DNA of 34,635 bases, taken from assembly GCA_049700195.1 (NCBI GenBank), contig JBNAVY010000023.1:1-34635 (forward strand), read 5' to 3'. Shown here in pieces: positions 8,941 through 18,152 of this stretch. The position numbers and the translations under genes are program-made. The stretch's first letter is position 1, and every line of letters begins with the position of its first letter. The DNA is from JBNAVY01 sp049700195 (GTDB lineage: Bacteria > Bacillota > Thermoanaerobacteria > Thermoanaerobacterales > Thermoanaerobacteraceae). The notes under the pieces were generated by a model. It searched no databases, was not told the origin of the DNA, and saw only the letters and a program-made list of their open reading frames with translations.

Positions 8941-9180
8941 TTAATCTATTAAATTNNNNNNNNNNNNNNNNNNNNNNNNNNNNNNNNNNNNNNNNNNNNN
9001 NNNNNNNNNNNNNNNNNNNNNNNNNNNNNNNNNNNNNNNNNNNNNNNNNNNNNNNAAGCTTAATAGCTTTTGCAATCGCCTGTTGAAAGTTTTTTACTCG
9101 CAATTTTTTATTAATTTCTTTTTTATGATACTTTACTGTGACAGGCTTTAGCCCAAGTTCTCTTGATTCAGTTTTAAGCT
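8941..9180 (-). pseudogene. 3' fragment of a LuxR-type regulator gene, interrupted by a gap
   Basis: The minus strand encodes the end of a LuxR-type helix-turn-helix (GLKPVTVKYHKKEINKKL and onward). It is almost identical to the last 55 or so codons of the intact gene at 20218-20994, and matches its stop and terminator. The GAF domain and the start are absent, because homology stops near 9165. A run of exactly 100 N (8956-9055) interrupts the fragment. The bases on either side join without loss when compared with the intact copy, so the real gap may be zero length, or unrelated sequence may be hidden there. Confidence 0.8.
8956..9055. other. Scaffold gap of 100 N
   Basis: Exactly 100 N mark a contig join of unknown size. 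The right-hand contig starts with AAGCTT. In the intact luxR copy (20218-20240) the two flanking sequences are directly contiguous. Confidence 0.99.
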
Positions 9181-9193
9181 CACTATTTTATTG

Positions 9194-10351
9194 CTATTCA
9201 TATCTCAATGCCTCAATCGGGTCAAGGTCTGCAGCCTTTTTTGCTGGATAAACGCCAAATATCATTCCAAGCACAATTGAACCTAAAAACGCCATAATTA
9301 CAACTTTAAAATTAACTGTCGGAGGAATTTTAATAAGGTGTGATATTATCATGCCTGCCAGTATGCCAAAAATAATGCCTATTACGCCTCCTATCCCTGT
9401 CAAAATAATTGACTCTGCCAAAAACTGCATTATTATATCTTTTTTTTGTGCACCAAGTGCTTTCTTTATACCTATCTCTCTTGTCCTTTCCGTTACAGAT
9501 ACAAGGAGTATATTTACTATGCCTATACCTCCAACAATTAACGTAATTGCTGCTATAACTAATAGTACCGATGATACTACAGACAGTACGTTGTTTATAA
9601 TATTTTGGATATCTTTCATTGTCTGTGCAATGTATTTGTCTTTGTTATTGTGCTTGAGTTCTAAAATTTTTATTATTTTATCACTTATTTGCTTTAGGTT
9701 CTCTTTTTTTGTTGTTGAAAAATATAGTACATCTACTTTATTTCCAGTACCAGATATATTCTGAAGTGTAGTTAGCGGTATAAACAACGTTACAGGAAAA
9801 TCATCACTGTTTACTATACCTGAAAGAAAACCGTTATCGAATTTAATCACACCTATAATCTTAAAATTGTTAATAGCTCCTGAAGCAGTTTTTACAGTAA
9901 TTATACTTCCTGTAGTCTCTCTATTTTTAAAATATTTTTTTGCAAAATTCTCATCTACAACAACAACATTTTTTCTACCTGATACATCAAAATCGTTTAT
10001 AAACCTTCCCTCTGCCATCTCAACAGGGAAAAAACTTTTGTATTGAGAGGTAACCCCAATTATGTTTGCAGTTCTTGTTTTTTTAATTATTTCGATTTCA
10101 CCTATCGTTTGAGATTGCGCATATACATTTTTTAGTTCAGGCACTATCCTCTTAATAGCATCCATGTCATCAAGCGTTAACCAATCGCTCTGAGGAACTA
10201 CAGCCTGTCTATATTGAACCATAATTACATTTGCACCTATTTTTTCAAAAGACGAATTCATATACGCTGTTGTCGCATTGCTAATTGCAACAATAGTTAC
10301 TATTGAAAATACTCCCATTATTATGCCAAGTATCGTAAGTATTGAACGCAT
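9194..10351 (-). CDS. MacB/FtsX-type ABC permease, probably 5'-damaged
   Basis: This 385-residue permease has an N-terminal membrane segment (ILTILGIIMGVFSIVTIVAI), a large extracytoplasmic domain (about residues 45-260) and three C-terminal segments in an FtsX fold. It ends with the family motif PAKKAADLDPIEALRYE. MacB-type permeases normally carry about 15-20 residues before the first segment. Here ATG 10351 has no ribosome binding site. The missing part (TLYVNK) lies just upstream in another frame, and one extra A before the ATG would join them, so the 5' end is probably frameshifted. It follows the cognate ATPase gene at 10427-11095 and closes RiPP locus 2. The likely role is peptide export or resistance. 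Confidence 0.75.
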   Translation of the reverse strand: MRSILTILGIIMGVFSIVTIVAISNATTAYMNSSFEKIGANVIMVQYRQAVVPQSDWLTLDDMDAIKRIVPELKNVYAQSQTIGEIEIIKKTRTANIIGVTSQYKSFFPVEMAEGRFINDFDVSGRKNVVVVDENFAKKYFKNRETTGSIITVKTASGAINNFKIIGVIKFDNGFLSGIVNSDDFPVTLFIPLTTLQNISGTGNKVDVLYFSTTKKENLKQISDKIIKILELKHNNKDKYIAQTMKDIQNIINNVLSVVSSVLLVIAAITLIVGGIGIVNILLVSVTERTREIGIKKALGAQKKDIIMQFLAESIILTGIGGVIGIIFGILAGMIISHLIKIPPTVNFKVVIMAFLGSIVLGMIFGVYPAKKAADLDPIEALRYE

Positions 10352-10426
10352 TTATTTACATAAAGAGTTCGTCTATAGGTAGAATCCAAATCAATAAATC
10401 TAACAATTTTAAAAATTGAGGGAAAT

Positions 10427-11095
10427 TCACTCAATTACCCCATCTTTTATTTTAATTATCCTATCGCTGAAGGATGCAGCATAATTATCATGAGTAACCA
10501 TTAATACTGTTTTATTATTTCCTTTACTCAAATTATACAGAAGCTTTAAAATTTCTTCTCCCGCTTTTGAATCAAGATTCCCAGTTGGCTCATCAGCAAA
10601 TATTATTTTAGGATCGATTATCAGCGCTCTTGCAATAGCCACTCGTTGTTGCTGTCCTCCGGATAATTGATAAGGAAAATTCTGCTTTTTTCCAATTAAT
10701 CCGACCTTTTCTAAAATTTTATCAATATTGCTATTATATTCTTTCCTATTTATTCCTTCAAGTTCTAAGGGGAGTGTTATGTTTTCTTCAACGTTTAAAT
10801 TAGGTATCAAATTATAAAACTGAAATATAAATCCAAATTCCCTCCTTCTCATTTTACTTAATTTATCATCATTTAACAAAGTTAAATCTTCTCCCTTAAA
10901 AAAGATACTGCCAGAAGTAGGTTTTTCTAAACCACTAAGTACATACAACAAAGTACTTTTCCCTGAGCCAGACGGTCCCATAATAGAAACAAACTCTCCT
11001 TCATTAATTTCTAAATCAATACCATTAAGAACTTTTGTCACATTTCCTTCCACATTGTATTCTTTAAATAATTTTTCTGTCTTTAAAATAGCCAT
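10427..11095 (-). CDS. MacB/LolD-type ABC ATPase
   Basis: This 222-residue ATPase of the lipoprotein/macrolide export family shows Walker A (GPSGSGKST), the signature LSGGQQQRVAIARAL, Walker B ending in IIFADEPTGNLD, and a switch histidine in VTHDNYAAS. The length and the LSGGQQQRVA signature are characteristic of this class, which pairs with FtsX-fold permeases. Such permeases lie on both sides of it (11129-13597 and 9194-10351). ATG 11095 follows GGGAGGGA. In this setting it most plausibly powers resistance to, or extrusion of, the locus 2 peptides. Confidence 0.88.
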   Translation of the reverse strand: MAILKTEKLFKEYNVEGNVTKVLNGIDLEINEGEFVSIMGPSGSGKSTLLYVLSGLEKPTSGSIFFKGEDLTLLNDDKLSKMRRREFGFIFQFYNLIPNLNVEENITLPLELEGINRKEYNSNIDKILEKVGLIGKKQNFPYQLSGGQQQRVAIARALIIDPKIIFADEPTGNLDSKAGEEILKLLYNLSKGNNKTVLMVTHDNYAASFSDRIIKIKDGVIE

Positions 11096-11128
11096 TTTAG
11101 TCCCTCCCTATATTTTTATTTTTTTTAC

Positions 11129-13597
11129 CTATTCTATTCCTTTTATTGCTTCTACAACATTAATCTTCCTAATTTTAATAAAAGGATAAATTGAACTTAT
11201 AAAACCAATAAAAATCGAAGATAATAATAAAATTAAATAGACTAAATAATTATAACCAAAAGATAAATCTCCAACATAATACGACAAAATTTTCACAATA
11301 AATAGATTCAGGCAAAATCCAAATAATAAGCCAAAAATTCCTCCCTCAAAACCTATAATAACCCCCTCGCCTATTATACTAAATAACAATTGCTTTAAGG
11401 ACATCCCAACCGTTCTTTTTATTGCAAAATATCTAACCTGCGTCAAAACATTTATAATAAGATTATTATTTAAACTAAAAATACTTATAAACACCGATAT
11501 TAAAAATAATGCATTTACTATTAAAAACAATCTATTATTATCTTCAGCATTTAATTTTTTCATTTCTTCAAGTGAATTTATACTATAGTAAGCTCCTTTA
11601 CCCAACATTTCTGTTATACCATTTTCCACTTGGCTAACATTGTAATTCTTTTTGATTTTTAATAAATATAAAGTGTAGTCATTAGAACCAATGTCCTTTA
11701 TAAAATTGTCCTTAGATATAAAAAGAACTTTGCCCATATTCTCAAAACTACTTACAATTCCAATAACTTTATATTTTTCTCCCTTCTCTTTTGTTTTTGA
11801 TTTAATTTGAATATAATCACCAACTTTAGTATTTGTGTTCTTAGCAAATGTATTTGTAATTATGATATTTTTTCCATAATTTAATTGCTTAAATAATTCA
11901 TCTATTGAACCATTTTTATATATTTCAAAAGAAAAATCTTTATATTCCTCTGTATCAATTCCTGAAATTTCTACATCCATATCTCTGATACGTTCCTTTA
12001 CCCTTAACTGCGAAACAACTTTATCAACCCCTGAAATAGAGGATAATTTTTCATCTAAGGACCCCATTGAAGAATCTGTATTAATAACAATATCAACACC
12101 TTTATATACCTTATCTACACTTTCTTTGACCAAATATGATAAAGTAAAACTAAGATATGCTATTCCAATTATTATACTAATAAGTATTATAGATTCCGCT
12201 GATCTTGAAAAGTCTCTTTTAAACTCTTTATTTAACAATCTTGCTTCCGGTCTCAGTAAATTTATAAATTTTAATAAAGTATTATTAATTAAAATATGTA
12301 AAAACTCTATAAGCAAAATAAATGAAAACGAAAATAAAATAATTCCAGAGATAAGATAAAAAATACCATTATCCATTTTCTCACTTAAAATCAATAATAT
12401 TATAGACACAAATATCACCACTGCTCCGGCATAATTTTTAAGAATATTTTTCTTTTTGGTATGTTTTTCCACATTACCTTTTATGATATCTACTACAGAA
12501 ATTTTAAATATCCTCAAAACTGACAAAATAACACTTAATAAGCCTGTAATCAAAAGCATAAAAAATACTAACATAAACTTTAGAATGCTAAATTTCATTA
12601 TAATTTCATCTTCAACTATCAATTTAAGAATAAAATGCAAAAAAGGAAAACCTACAATTAAACCAATTATAGTGGAAATTGTAATAATTATGAAGCTTTC
12701 TATATATGTACTTATAAATATTTCCATTTTAGTTGCTCCTAAGCTTCTTAAAGTACCAATTTGTGAAATCCTCTCATATAGTACTGTCTTGAAAGTAGAA
12801 TATGTTAAAAATAAAGTTATGAAAATAGCAAACGCACTAAAAATACTCAATGCTATGCTTATCGTTCCAACATAAGCTTTATAACTTTCTATATCATACC
12901 TTTCTTCAACTATGTACCCAGAACCAATGGCTTTTTTTATATCATTAGCAACATCAGAAATACTATCCAGATTTTTTAGTGTAATACCAATAGAATACAC
13001 CAACCCTTCTTTTTTAAATAATCTTTGTGCAGCATCAATATTTACAAAAACAATATTACCTTCTTGAAAAATTCCTTTATCCTCTGCAATTCCGCTAACT
13101 TTAAATTTTATTTCATTATTTTGAGTAGATAATAAAATAACATCTCCAATATTCAATCCATACTTTTTTGAAAACACCTTGCTCACAACAATTTGATTTT
13201 CAGAAGCAGGTAGTTGTATGTGATTAACATAATTGAATGAATAAACTTGTGATTGTTTATTAAAGTCGACACCAACTACATTTATTTTTTCATCTTGATA
13301 TGTAGCAACACCTCCACATCTTTCAACAGTATATTTTATACCCTCAATATTTTTTATTTTGTTTAATACATCCTCTGGCTTAAAATAAATATCTCTATCA
13401 TTTGAAGAAAGTATTACTATTTGACTATTCAATGTATTATTTCTAAGTTGTTCTTCTCTGGATTCAATAGCCGCATCTTTAAAAAATATAGCTGCCATTA
13501 AAGTTACGGCAGATAAAATAAAAGTAAGAAATAATATAAAAAACCTTACTTTTTTAGCAATGATATTTCGTAAAGCCAATTTAAAAAGAGCTTTCAT
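11129..13597 (-). CDS. Double-FtsX ABC permease
   Basis: This permease of about 822 residues has two FtsX-type halves. One membrane segment lies near residues 15-35. A large extracytoplasmic domain runs to about residue 240. A group of three or four segments follows, then a second extracytoplasmic domain (about 500-690), and three C-terminal segments ending in KIRKINVVEAIKGIE. This layout matches the large BceB/LolCE-like permeases of peptide-resistance systems. ATG 13597 is preferred over the open-frame start at 13633 because TGAGGTGC precedes it and MKALFKLALRNI is a typical start. It is followed by its ATPase gene. The role in handling the cluster's peptides is inferred from position. Confidence 0.82.
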   Translation of the reverse strand: MKALFKLALRNIIAKKVRFFILFLTFILSAVTLMAAIFFKDAAIESREEQLRNNTLNSQIVILSSNDRDIYFKPEDVLNKIKNIEGIKYTVERCGGVATYQDEKINVVGVDFNKQSQVYSFNYVNHIQLPASENQIVVSKVFSKKYGLNIGDVILLSTQNNEIKFKVSGIAEDKGIFQEGNIVFVNIDAAQRLFKKEGLVYSIGITLKNLDSISDVANDIKKAIGSGYIVEERYDIESYKAYVGTISIALSIFSAFAIFITLFLTYSTFKTVLYERISQIGTLRSLGATKMEIFISTYIESFIIITISTIIGLIVGFPFLHFILKLIVEDEIIMKFSILKFMLVFFMLLITGLLSVILSVLRIFKISVVDIIKGNVEKHTKKKNILKNYAGAVVIFVSIILLILSEKMDNGIFYLISGIILFSFSFILLIEFLHILINNTLLKFINLLRPEARLLNKEFKRDFSRSAESIILISIIIGIAYLSFTLSYLVKESVDKVYKGVDIVINTDSSMGSLDEKLSSISGVDKVVSQLRVKERIRDMDVEISGIDTEEYKDFSFEIYKNGSIDELFKQLNYGKNIIITNTFAKNTNTKVGDYIQIKSKTKEKGEKYKVIGIVSSFENMGKVLFISKDNFIKDIGSNDYTLYLLKIKKNYNVSQVENGITEMLGKGAYYSINSLEEMKKLNAEDNNRLFLIVNALFLISVFISIFSLNNNLIINVLTQVRYFAIKRTVGMSLKQLLFSIIGEGVIIGFEGGIFGLLFGFCLNLFIVKILSYYVGDLSFGYNYLVYLILLLSSIFIGFISSIYPFIKIRKINVVEAIKGIE

Positions 13598-13639
13598 CGA
13601 CAGCACCTCACTGATGATATCTTTTATTAACATCTAAAA

Positions 13640-15361
13640 TCATATAACTTGTTTTAAATTCTTGTTGTTTAAGATAAACTTAGAATAAAGACCATTTTTG
13701 TTTATTAATGTACTATGTGTACCTTCTTCTACAACTTTACCTTTCTCAAAAACGATTATTTTATCTGCATCTACTACTGTTGTAATCCTGTGAGCAATAA
13801 CTATAACAGTACAATTTTTTGAAATTTCCTTAAGTATTTCACTTAATATCATTCCATTTTCAGGATCCAATGAAGATGCTGGCTCATCAAGAATGAAAAT
13901 TTTGGGTTTCTTTATTAATGCCCTCGCTATCGCAACTCTTTGTTTTTCTCCCCCAGATAAATTAACTCTCTCAGAAATAATAGTATCGTAACCCTCAGGT
14001 AATGATATAATTTTTTCGTGTAATTTTAATTTTTTGCAAATTTCAAAAATCTCCTCATCTGAAGTAGTTGGTTTACCAAACCTAATGTTTTCTTTTATAC
14101 TTGTGTTAAATAATTCTATGTCCTGTGGAACAAAACTTATATTTTTCCTTAAAACATTAACTCCCATATCTAATATATCTTTTCCGCCAATCTTAATTTT
14201 CCCTGATGTTGGTCTGTAAAAGCCTAAAAGCAATTTTACAAAAGTACTCTTTCCAGACCCTGATCTTCCAACTAAAGCTACAAAACTTTTAGGTTCTATA
14301 ATAAAACTAATATCATTAAGTGCACAAACATTTTTATTGTAATAAAATGAAACTCTTTCTACACTAATTTCACCATCTAATGAAATTATTTCATCTTTTA
14401 AAGGTTCATTCTCTAAATCAAAATATTCATATAACCTGTCAAAAATAGGTATTACTTTTCTTAAATGAATATTATTATTCAATAACTCGTATGTCGGTTG
14501 AACTAAAATCTGAAAATATAGTCCTATAGCAATAATAGTCCCAAGTGTCATATGTTCATTCATTACTTGCAATGCACCAACTCCATAAATAACAACTAAT
14601 GATAAAATAACTATAACACCAGTCAAATTGTTTAATAAAATACTAAGATGTCCTATTTTTTTATTATTTCTATAAGTGTTAGTTACAACTTGTTCATATT
14701 TATCAAATATTTTATTTTCCGCCAAAAAAGATTTTATTGTCAATATTGAGTCTGCCATTTGCTCTACATTCGTACAAATCATATCATAGTTTTGCTGAAC
14801 TTTAGCTTGTAAAATACTAAAGCGTCTGCTTAATATCCAATTTACAATAAAAAATAGAAGAAATAATATTATAACTATTCCTGTTATCATTGGTGAAAGA
14901 TATAGCATGCCGCCTATAACTACAATAATCAAAAAAACATTTTTGACAAAAATTACAAAAAAGTTTGTAATAAATTCACTGGCACCTCTACTATCATTGA
15001 TTATTCTCGAGATTATTTCTCCCTTATGAGTATCATCAAAAAATTTTAATGGTGCATAAATTAGCTTTAAAAAAAGTTTTTTCCTTATCTTTAGAGTAAT
15101 AATTTCTGTAATATGTAAAAACAACAAGTCTTTTAAATATCCCACTATTGGTTGAGCTATACACACTATCAAAAAGATACCTAAACCAAGGTATAATTTA
15201 TATATTGATTTTGCTGGAATTACCTCATCAATTAAATATTTTGAAACCAAAGGTGTAGCAAAAACTGCAAAAGTATATAAAATAGTTAAAATTGCTCCTA
15301 AAATTTCAAAAAACAAATAGGGCTTAATCAATGGTATTATCCTTCTTAATAAACATTTCAT
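13640..15361 (-). CDS. ABC exporter with fused membrane and ATPase domains
   Basis: This 573-residue half-transporter has six membrane segments in residues 15-300 and an ATPase domain from about 335. It has Walker A (GRSGSGKST), the signature LSGGEKQRVAIARAL, Walker B ending in IFILDEPASSLD, and a switch histidine in IAHRITT. There is no N-terminal C39 peptidase domain, so leader removal would need another enzyme, perhaps the HExxH protein encoded upstream. GGAGGT lies 7 bases before ATG 15361. The gene stands between the GNAT gene and the MacB-like genes. It is the best candidate for the exporter of the six Cys-rich peptides. Confidence 0.87.
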   Translation of the reverse strand: MKCLLRRIIPLIKPYLFFEILGAILTILYTFAVFATPLVSKYLIDEVIPAKSIYKLYLGLGIFLIVCIAQPIVGYLKDLLFLHITEIITLKIRKKLFLKLIYAPLKFFDDTHKGEIISRIINDSRGASEFITNFFVIFVKNVFLIIVVIGGMLYLSPMITGIVIILFLLFFIVNWILSRRFSILQAKVQQNYDMICTNVEQMADSILTIKSFLAENKIFDKYEQVVTNTYRNNKKIGHLSILLNNLTGVIVILSLVVIYGVGALQVMNEHMTLGTIIAIGLYFQILVQPTYELLNNNIHLRKVIPIFDRLYEYFDLENEPLKDEIISLDGEISVERVSFYYNKNVCALNDISFIIEPKSFVALVGRSGSGKSTFVKLLLGFYRPTSGKIKIGGKDILDMGVNVLRKNISFVPQDIELFNTSIKENIRFGKPTTSDEEIFEICKKLKLHEKIISLPEGYDTIISERVNLSGGEKQRVAIARALIKKPKIFILDEPASSLDPENGMILSEILKEISKNCTVIVIAHRITTVVDADKIIVFEKGKVVEEGTHSTLINKNGLYSKFILNNKNLKQVI

Positions 15362-15388
15362 CAATATAACCTCCGTTTTTGTGTCTTT

Positions 15389-15877
15389 TTACTTTGAACT
15401 TAATTCTTTTACATATCTAATCCTATAACTTTCAAACCCTACTCTTTCTAATAATTTCATAATTCTGATATTATGAGCAAAAGCGTCTGCAATTATATAT
15501 CGACTACCTTTTTCAATAGCCCAATTTAGTGCTGCCTCAAATAGATTATATATAATACTCAAAATATTTTCACTTCGTCTTGCATCAGGATCTATAAAAA
15601 AATGAAGAATATATGCATAATCATCTATAAAAAAATAAAAATCTTTCTGATAAAGCCAAACTTCTATAAATCCAATAACAATATTATTAACTTCCGCTAC
15701 AAATATGCAACAATTATCACTATTTAACGCCTGCTTAAACTGCGAATAACCACCAGAAAATACTAAATCACCTTTATAATATGGGTCTTTACTCATTTGA
15801 TCAATCGATAACTTTTCCCAAAGCTTTACTATACTATCCAAATCATTAATATTAGCAACTCTAATTAAATAATCCAT
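15389..15877 (-). CDS. GNAT-family N-acetyltransferase
   Basis: The 162-residue protein has the GNAT layout. It starts IRVANINDLDSIVKLWEKL, has a central strand pair (FVAEVNNIVIGFIEVW), a motif-A-like segment (LHFFIDPDARRSENILSIIYNLFEAALNWAIE) and the C-terminal FAHNIRIMKLLERVGFESY, which matches the N-x3-YEKxGF part of the family. The usual Q/R-x-x-G-x-G/A loop is altered to DARRSENI, so acetyl-CoA binding may be unusual. It sits between the metallopeptidase and exporter genes of RiPP locus 2. It may modify the peptide or act in self-protection, but no substrate can be read. Confidence 0.75.
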   Translation of the reverse strand: MDYLIRVANINDLDSIVKLWEKLSIDQMSKDPYYKGDLVFSGGYSQFKQALNSDNCCIFVAEVNNIVIGFIEVWLYQKDFYFFIDDYAYILHFFIDPDARRSENILSIIYNLFEAALNWAIEKGSRYIIADAFAHNIRIMKLLERVGFESYRIRYVKELSSK

Positions 15878-15889
15878 AAAAATCCCTCA

Positions 15890-16492
15890 CTAACTACAAT
15901 ATTGATAACTTATTCGTTTTATATTATCCACACCTAAAATATAGTCTTCTTTGTAATTAGAAACATTTTTGATTCGAAATAAAATTGTTTCAATCCCGTA
16001 AACTTTTATTAATCTATCAACAGTTATTGCACTTATAAAATAAAGCTCTTCATTATCATAAGTTAATTCAAAAATATTTTCACAATAAAAGTCCTCATTT
16101 GTTTTTTTAAAAATATTTACCTGTTGTTCAGCAAAATACATAGCAATACCTTCATTTAACCAGACAGGACATCTATTTTTCGTTATCTTAGTTATTACTA
16201 CATGTACAAACTCATGAAGCAATATTTGTCCAAATGTCCCCACACCCTTATTTTTCCAAATTTCATAATCCAGCATAATTATTCTTTTATCAAAATATGT
16301 ACCAACAACCCATTCGGGAACCTCCAAACCCAAATAAATAGAAATCTCCTTAACAGACTCAAAGAGAAGGACATCGACGCTACTGTAAAAGTCGAATACT
16401 TATCTTATTTTCTGCAATTTTTTAATCCAAACATCATCAGATAAAAGATACTTCAACATTCTTATATCTTTAAAATTTAGATTTATATTCAT
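15890..16492 (-). pseudogene. HExxH gluzincin-like metallopeptidase, interrupted by TAA
   Basis: From ATG 16492, four bases after the maturase stop, the frame encodes 30 residues, an in-frame TAA (16400-16402), and then 169 more residues. The second part holds the zinc motif HEFVHVV and, 19 residues on, NEGIAMYFAE, the third-ligand Glu of peptidase MA-type enzymes. The segment after the stop has ATG-initiated coding from 16333. In RiPP locus 2, where the exporter lacks a peptidase domain, this enzyme is a plausible leader peptidase. That is inferred from position and motif. A point change or a base-call error could account for the TAA. A shorter product from 16333 would still include the catalytic motif. 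Confidence 0.75.
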
Positions 16493-16496
16493 AAAA

Positions 16497-17854
16497 TTAG
16501 CAGCTACACGCTCCTTTTTGTTCCAAATTCTCTTCAAGCATGTCCTTTTTTTGCATATAAGTTAATTTCAATATCTCTTCCAGATTATATTTCCATTTTT
16601 CACAATCTGGTGTTGAACCATTCTTTTCACCATTATAAGGGCATCCACCCATACATATAGGCAATAACTTACATTCAATACATTCTTTATGATCAAAAGG
16701 AGACCAAAGAATATAGTTTATATATCTTGTATACATATTATGTTCTAATATTTCTTTAAAATTTTTTACATTTCCAATAGTTCTTTTAATATTTCCTATA
16801 TCATTCCATCATTTGTACATATATCCATCAGGATCCACGACAAAAGAACTAATAGTATCTGCAGTGCAATAATTTGCTTTTGTCCCAGGATAGTAAGGAT
16901 ATCCCTGAGAAATAAATCCTCTTTTATACAAAATATCTTGAAATATTATATTAACCTTTGCATATTCTTCCGTATTCAAGCAAGTTTCTGCAACAGATAT
17001 GCAAGCCTCAGTGTAAGCAGTAATTTGCCCCAAAGTTAGCTGGATATTTTTCAAACCATTTATCTCCAATATATCTAAAAGCTCTTCCAATTTATCAATA
17101 TTAGTTTTGTCAATATTCACACGTATTGTTACATCAATTCCTGCTTTTAATATTTTTTTAACATTAGAAAGAATAACATCAAAAGTTCCTTTGTCGCTTC
17201 CTTTTAATTTTCTACGTTTATTATGAATATACGGTGGTCCATCAATTGTAATTTGTGCACCGCTAATTTTTATTTCTCTAAATTTGTTTACTATATCATC
17301 GTTAATAAGATATCCATTTGTAACAATGTAAGAACTATAATTAGTTTCGTTTTCCCCACATATATTTATCATTTTCTCAGACATATCAAACAATATATCC
17401 TTGGCAATAAGAGGTTCGCCTCCATACCAAGTAATATATATACTTTTTTTCTCTGTGCGGCTTCTGACACCATCTCCAATATGCCTTTAACAACATCTTC
17501 GTTAATAAAGCTTTGTTTTGGATTTTCATAGCAATATGGACATTCAAAATTGCAACTAAGAGTTGGTGCTATCGTTAATCCTAAACTTTCATTGTTGAAC
17601 TTGCCACTCAAGTGTTTATATTTAATTAGCTTGAGTTCATCTATATTATCATGGACAATATAGTTTCCTTCCAGCATTTCATCTACAAGCAACTTTTGTT
17701 TAGCATCTAATTTTTCATATTGAAGTGAATCAATTTTTTCAATAATTTCTATAAAATCATCGTTTATTTCTGCTAAGGCACATGACATACTATTAAAAGC
17801 TATCTTTTTACCATCATCCATTGTCAATATTATATTATATTTAGATACTTTCAT
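16497..17854 (-). pseudogene. Radical SAM/SPASM maturase of the Cys-rich peptides, frameshift plus UGA
   Basis: Reading through two defects gives a maturase of about 450 residues. It has the radical SAM motif CNFECPYC (C-x3-C-x2-C, near residue 105), TWYGGEPL, and a SPASM domain with cysteines in ANYCTAD, ECIECKLLPICMGGCPYN, PDCEKW and a C-terminal ACSC. The N-terminal 95 residues form a precursor-binding-like region. One A missing from a seven-A run (17444-17450) shifts the frame just before TWYGGEP. At 16809-16811 an in-frame TGA stands where related clostridial maturases have Cys (GYMYK-x-WNDIG). ATG 17854 follows GGGAGGTGA. From recall the closest named family is the Cys-rich peptide maturase CcpM. 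It lies directly downstream of the six precursors. Confidence 0.83.
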
Positions 17855-17894
17855 TTCAAATTCACCTCCCAAAGTATAAAAAAGACTATTTTTA

Positions 17895-17953
17895 TTTATG
17901 TATAAGCGACATGCTTCTTCAAATTTATATGATATAGCAGCATATCGCTTATA
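17895..17953 (-). terminator. Attenuator-like hairpin between peptide array and maturase
   Basis: TATAAGCGA (17901-17909) pairs perfectly with TCGCTTATA (17945-17953), and TGCT/AGCA within the loop can add a short inner stem. A T-rich but interrupted stretch follows on the minus strand. The hairpin lies between the last precursor (stop 17997) and the maturase start. Partial termination here would give more precursor than enzyme. Confidence 0.6.
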
Positions 17954-17996
17954 TCGCCCTACTTGATTATGTGTAAAATTATACCGGCTTATAGGC

Positions 17997-18107
17997 TTAT
18001 AACCTCTTATCTATGCACTGTTTTCCACAATCATTATTACACTGTTTACCACAGCCAAGGCAATAACCTTCAACAAGTTTACTCGTTGGTTTGACCAAAA
18101 ACTTCAT
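17997..18107 (-). CDS. Cys-rich precursor peptide 6
   Basis: The 36-residue peptide starts MKFLVKPTSKLVEGYC. Five cysteines lie at residues 16, 19, 23, 27 and 31, with C-x3-C spacing after the first pair. The short tail ends in Lys-Arg-Leu. The leader pattern M-[KR]-[YF]-[ILV]-[VI]-[KR]-P, with Tyr-Cys at 15-16, is shared by all six peptides. AAGGAGGA lies about 10 bases before ATG 18107. It is the last member of the array, next to the hairpin and the maturase gene. Thioether cross-links are expected from context but not shown. Confidence 0.85.
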   Translation of the reverse strand: MKFLVKPTSKLVEGYCLGCGKQCNNDCGKQCIDKRL

Positions 18108-18152
18108 AGTTATTAGTTCCTCCTTTCTTTTATTCTTCAGTCTTTTTCAATT

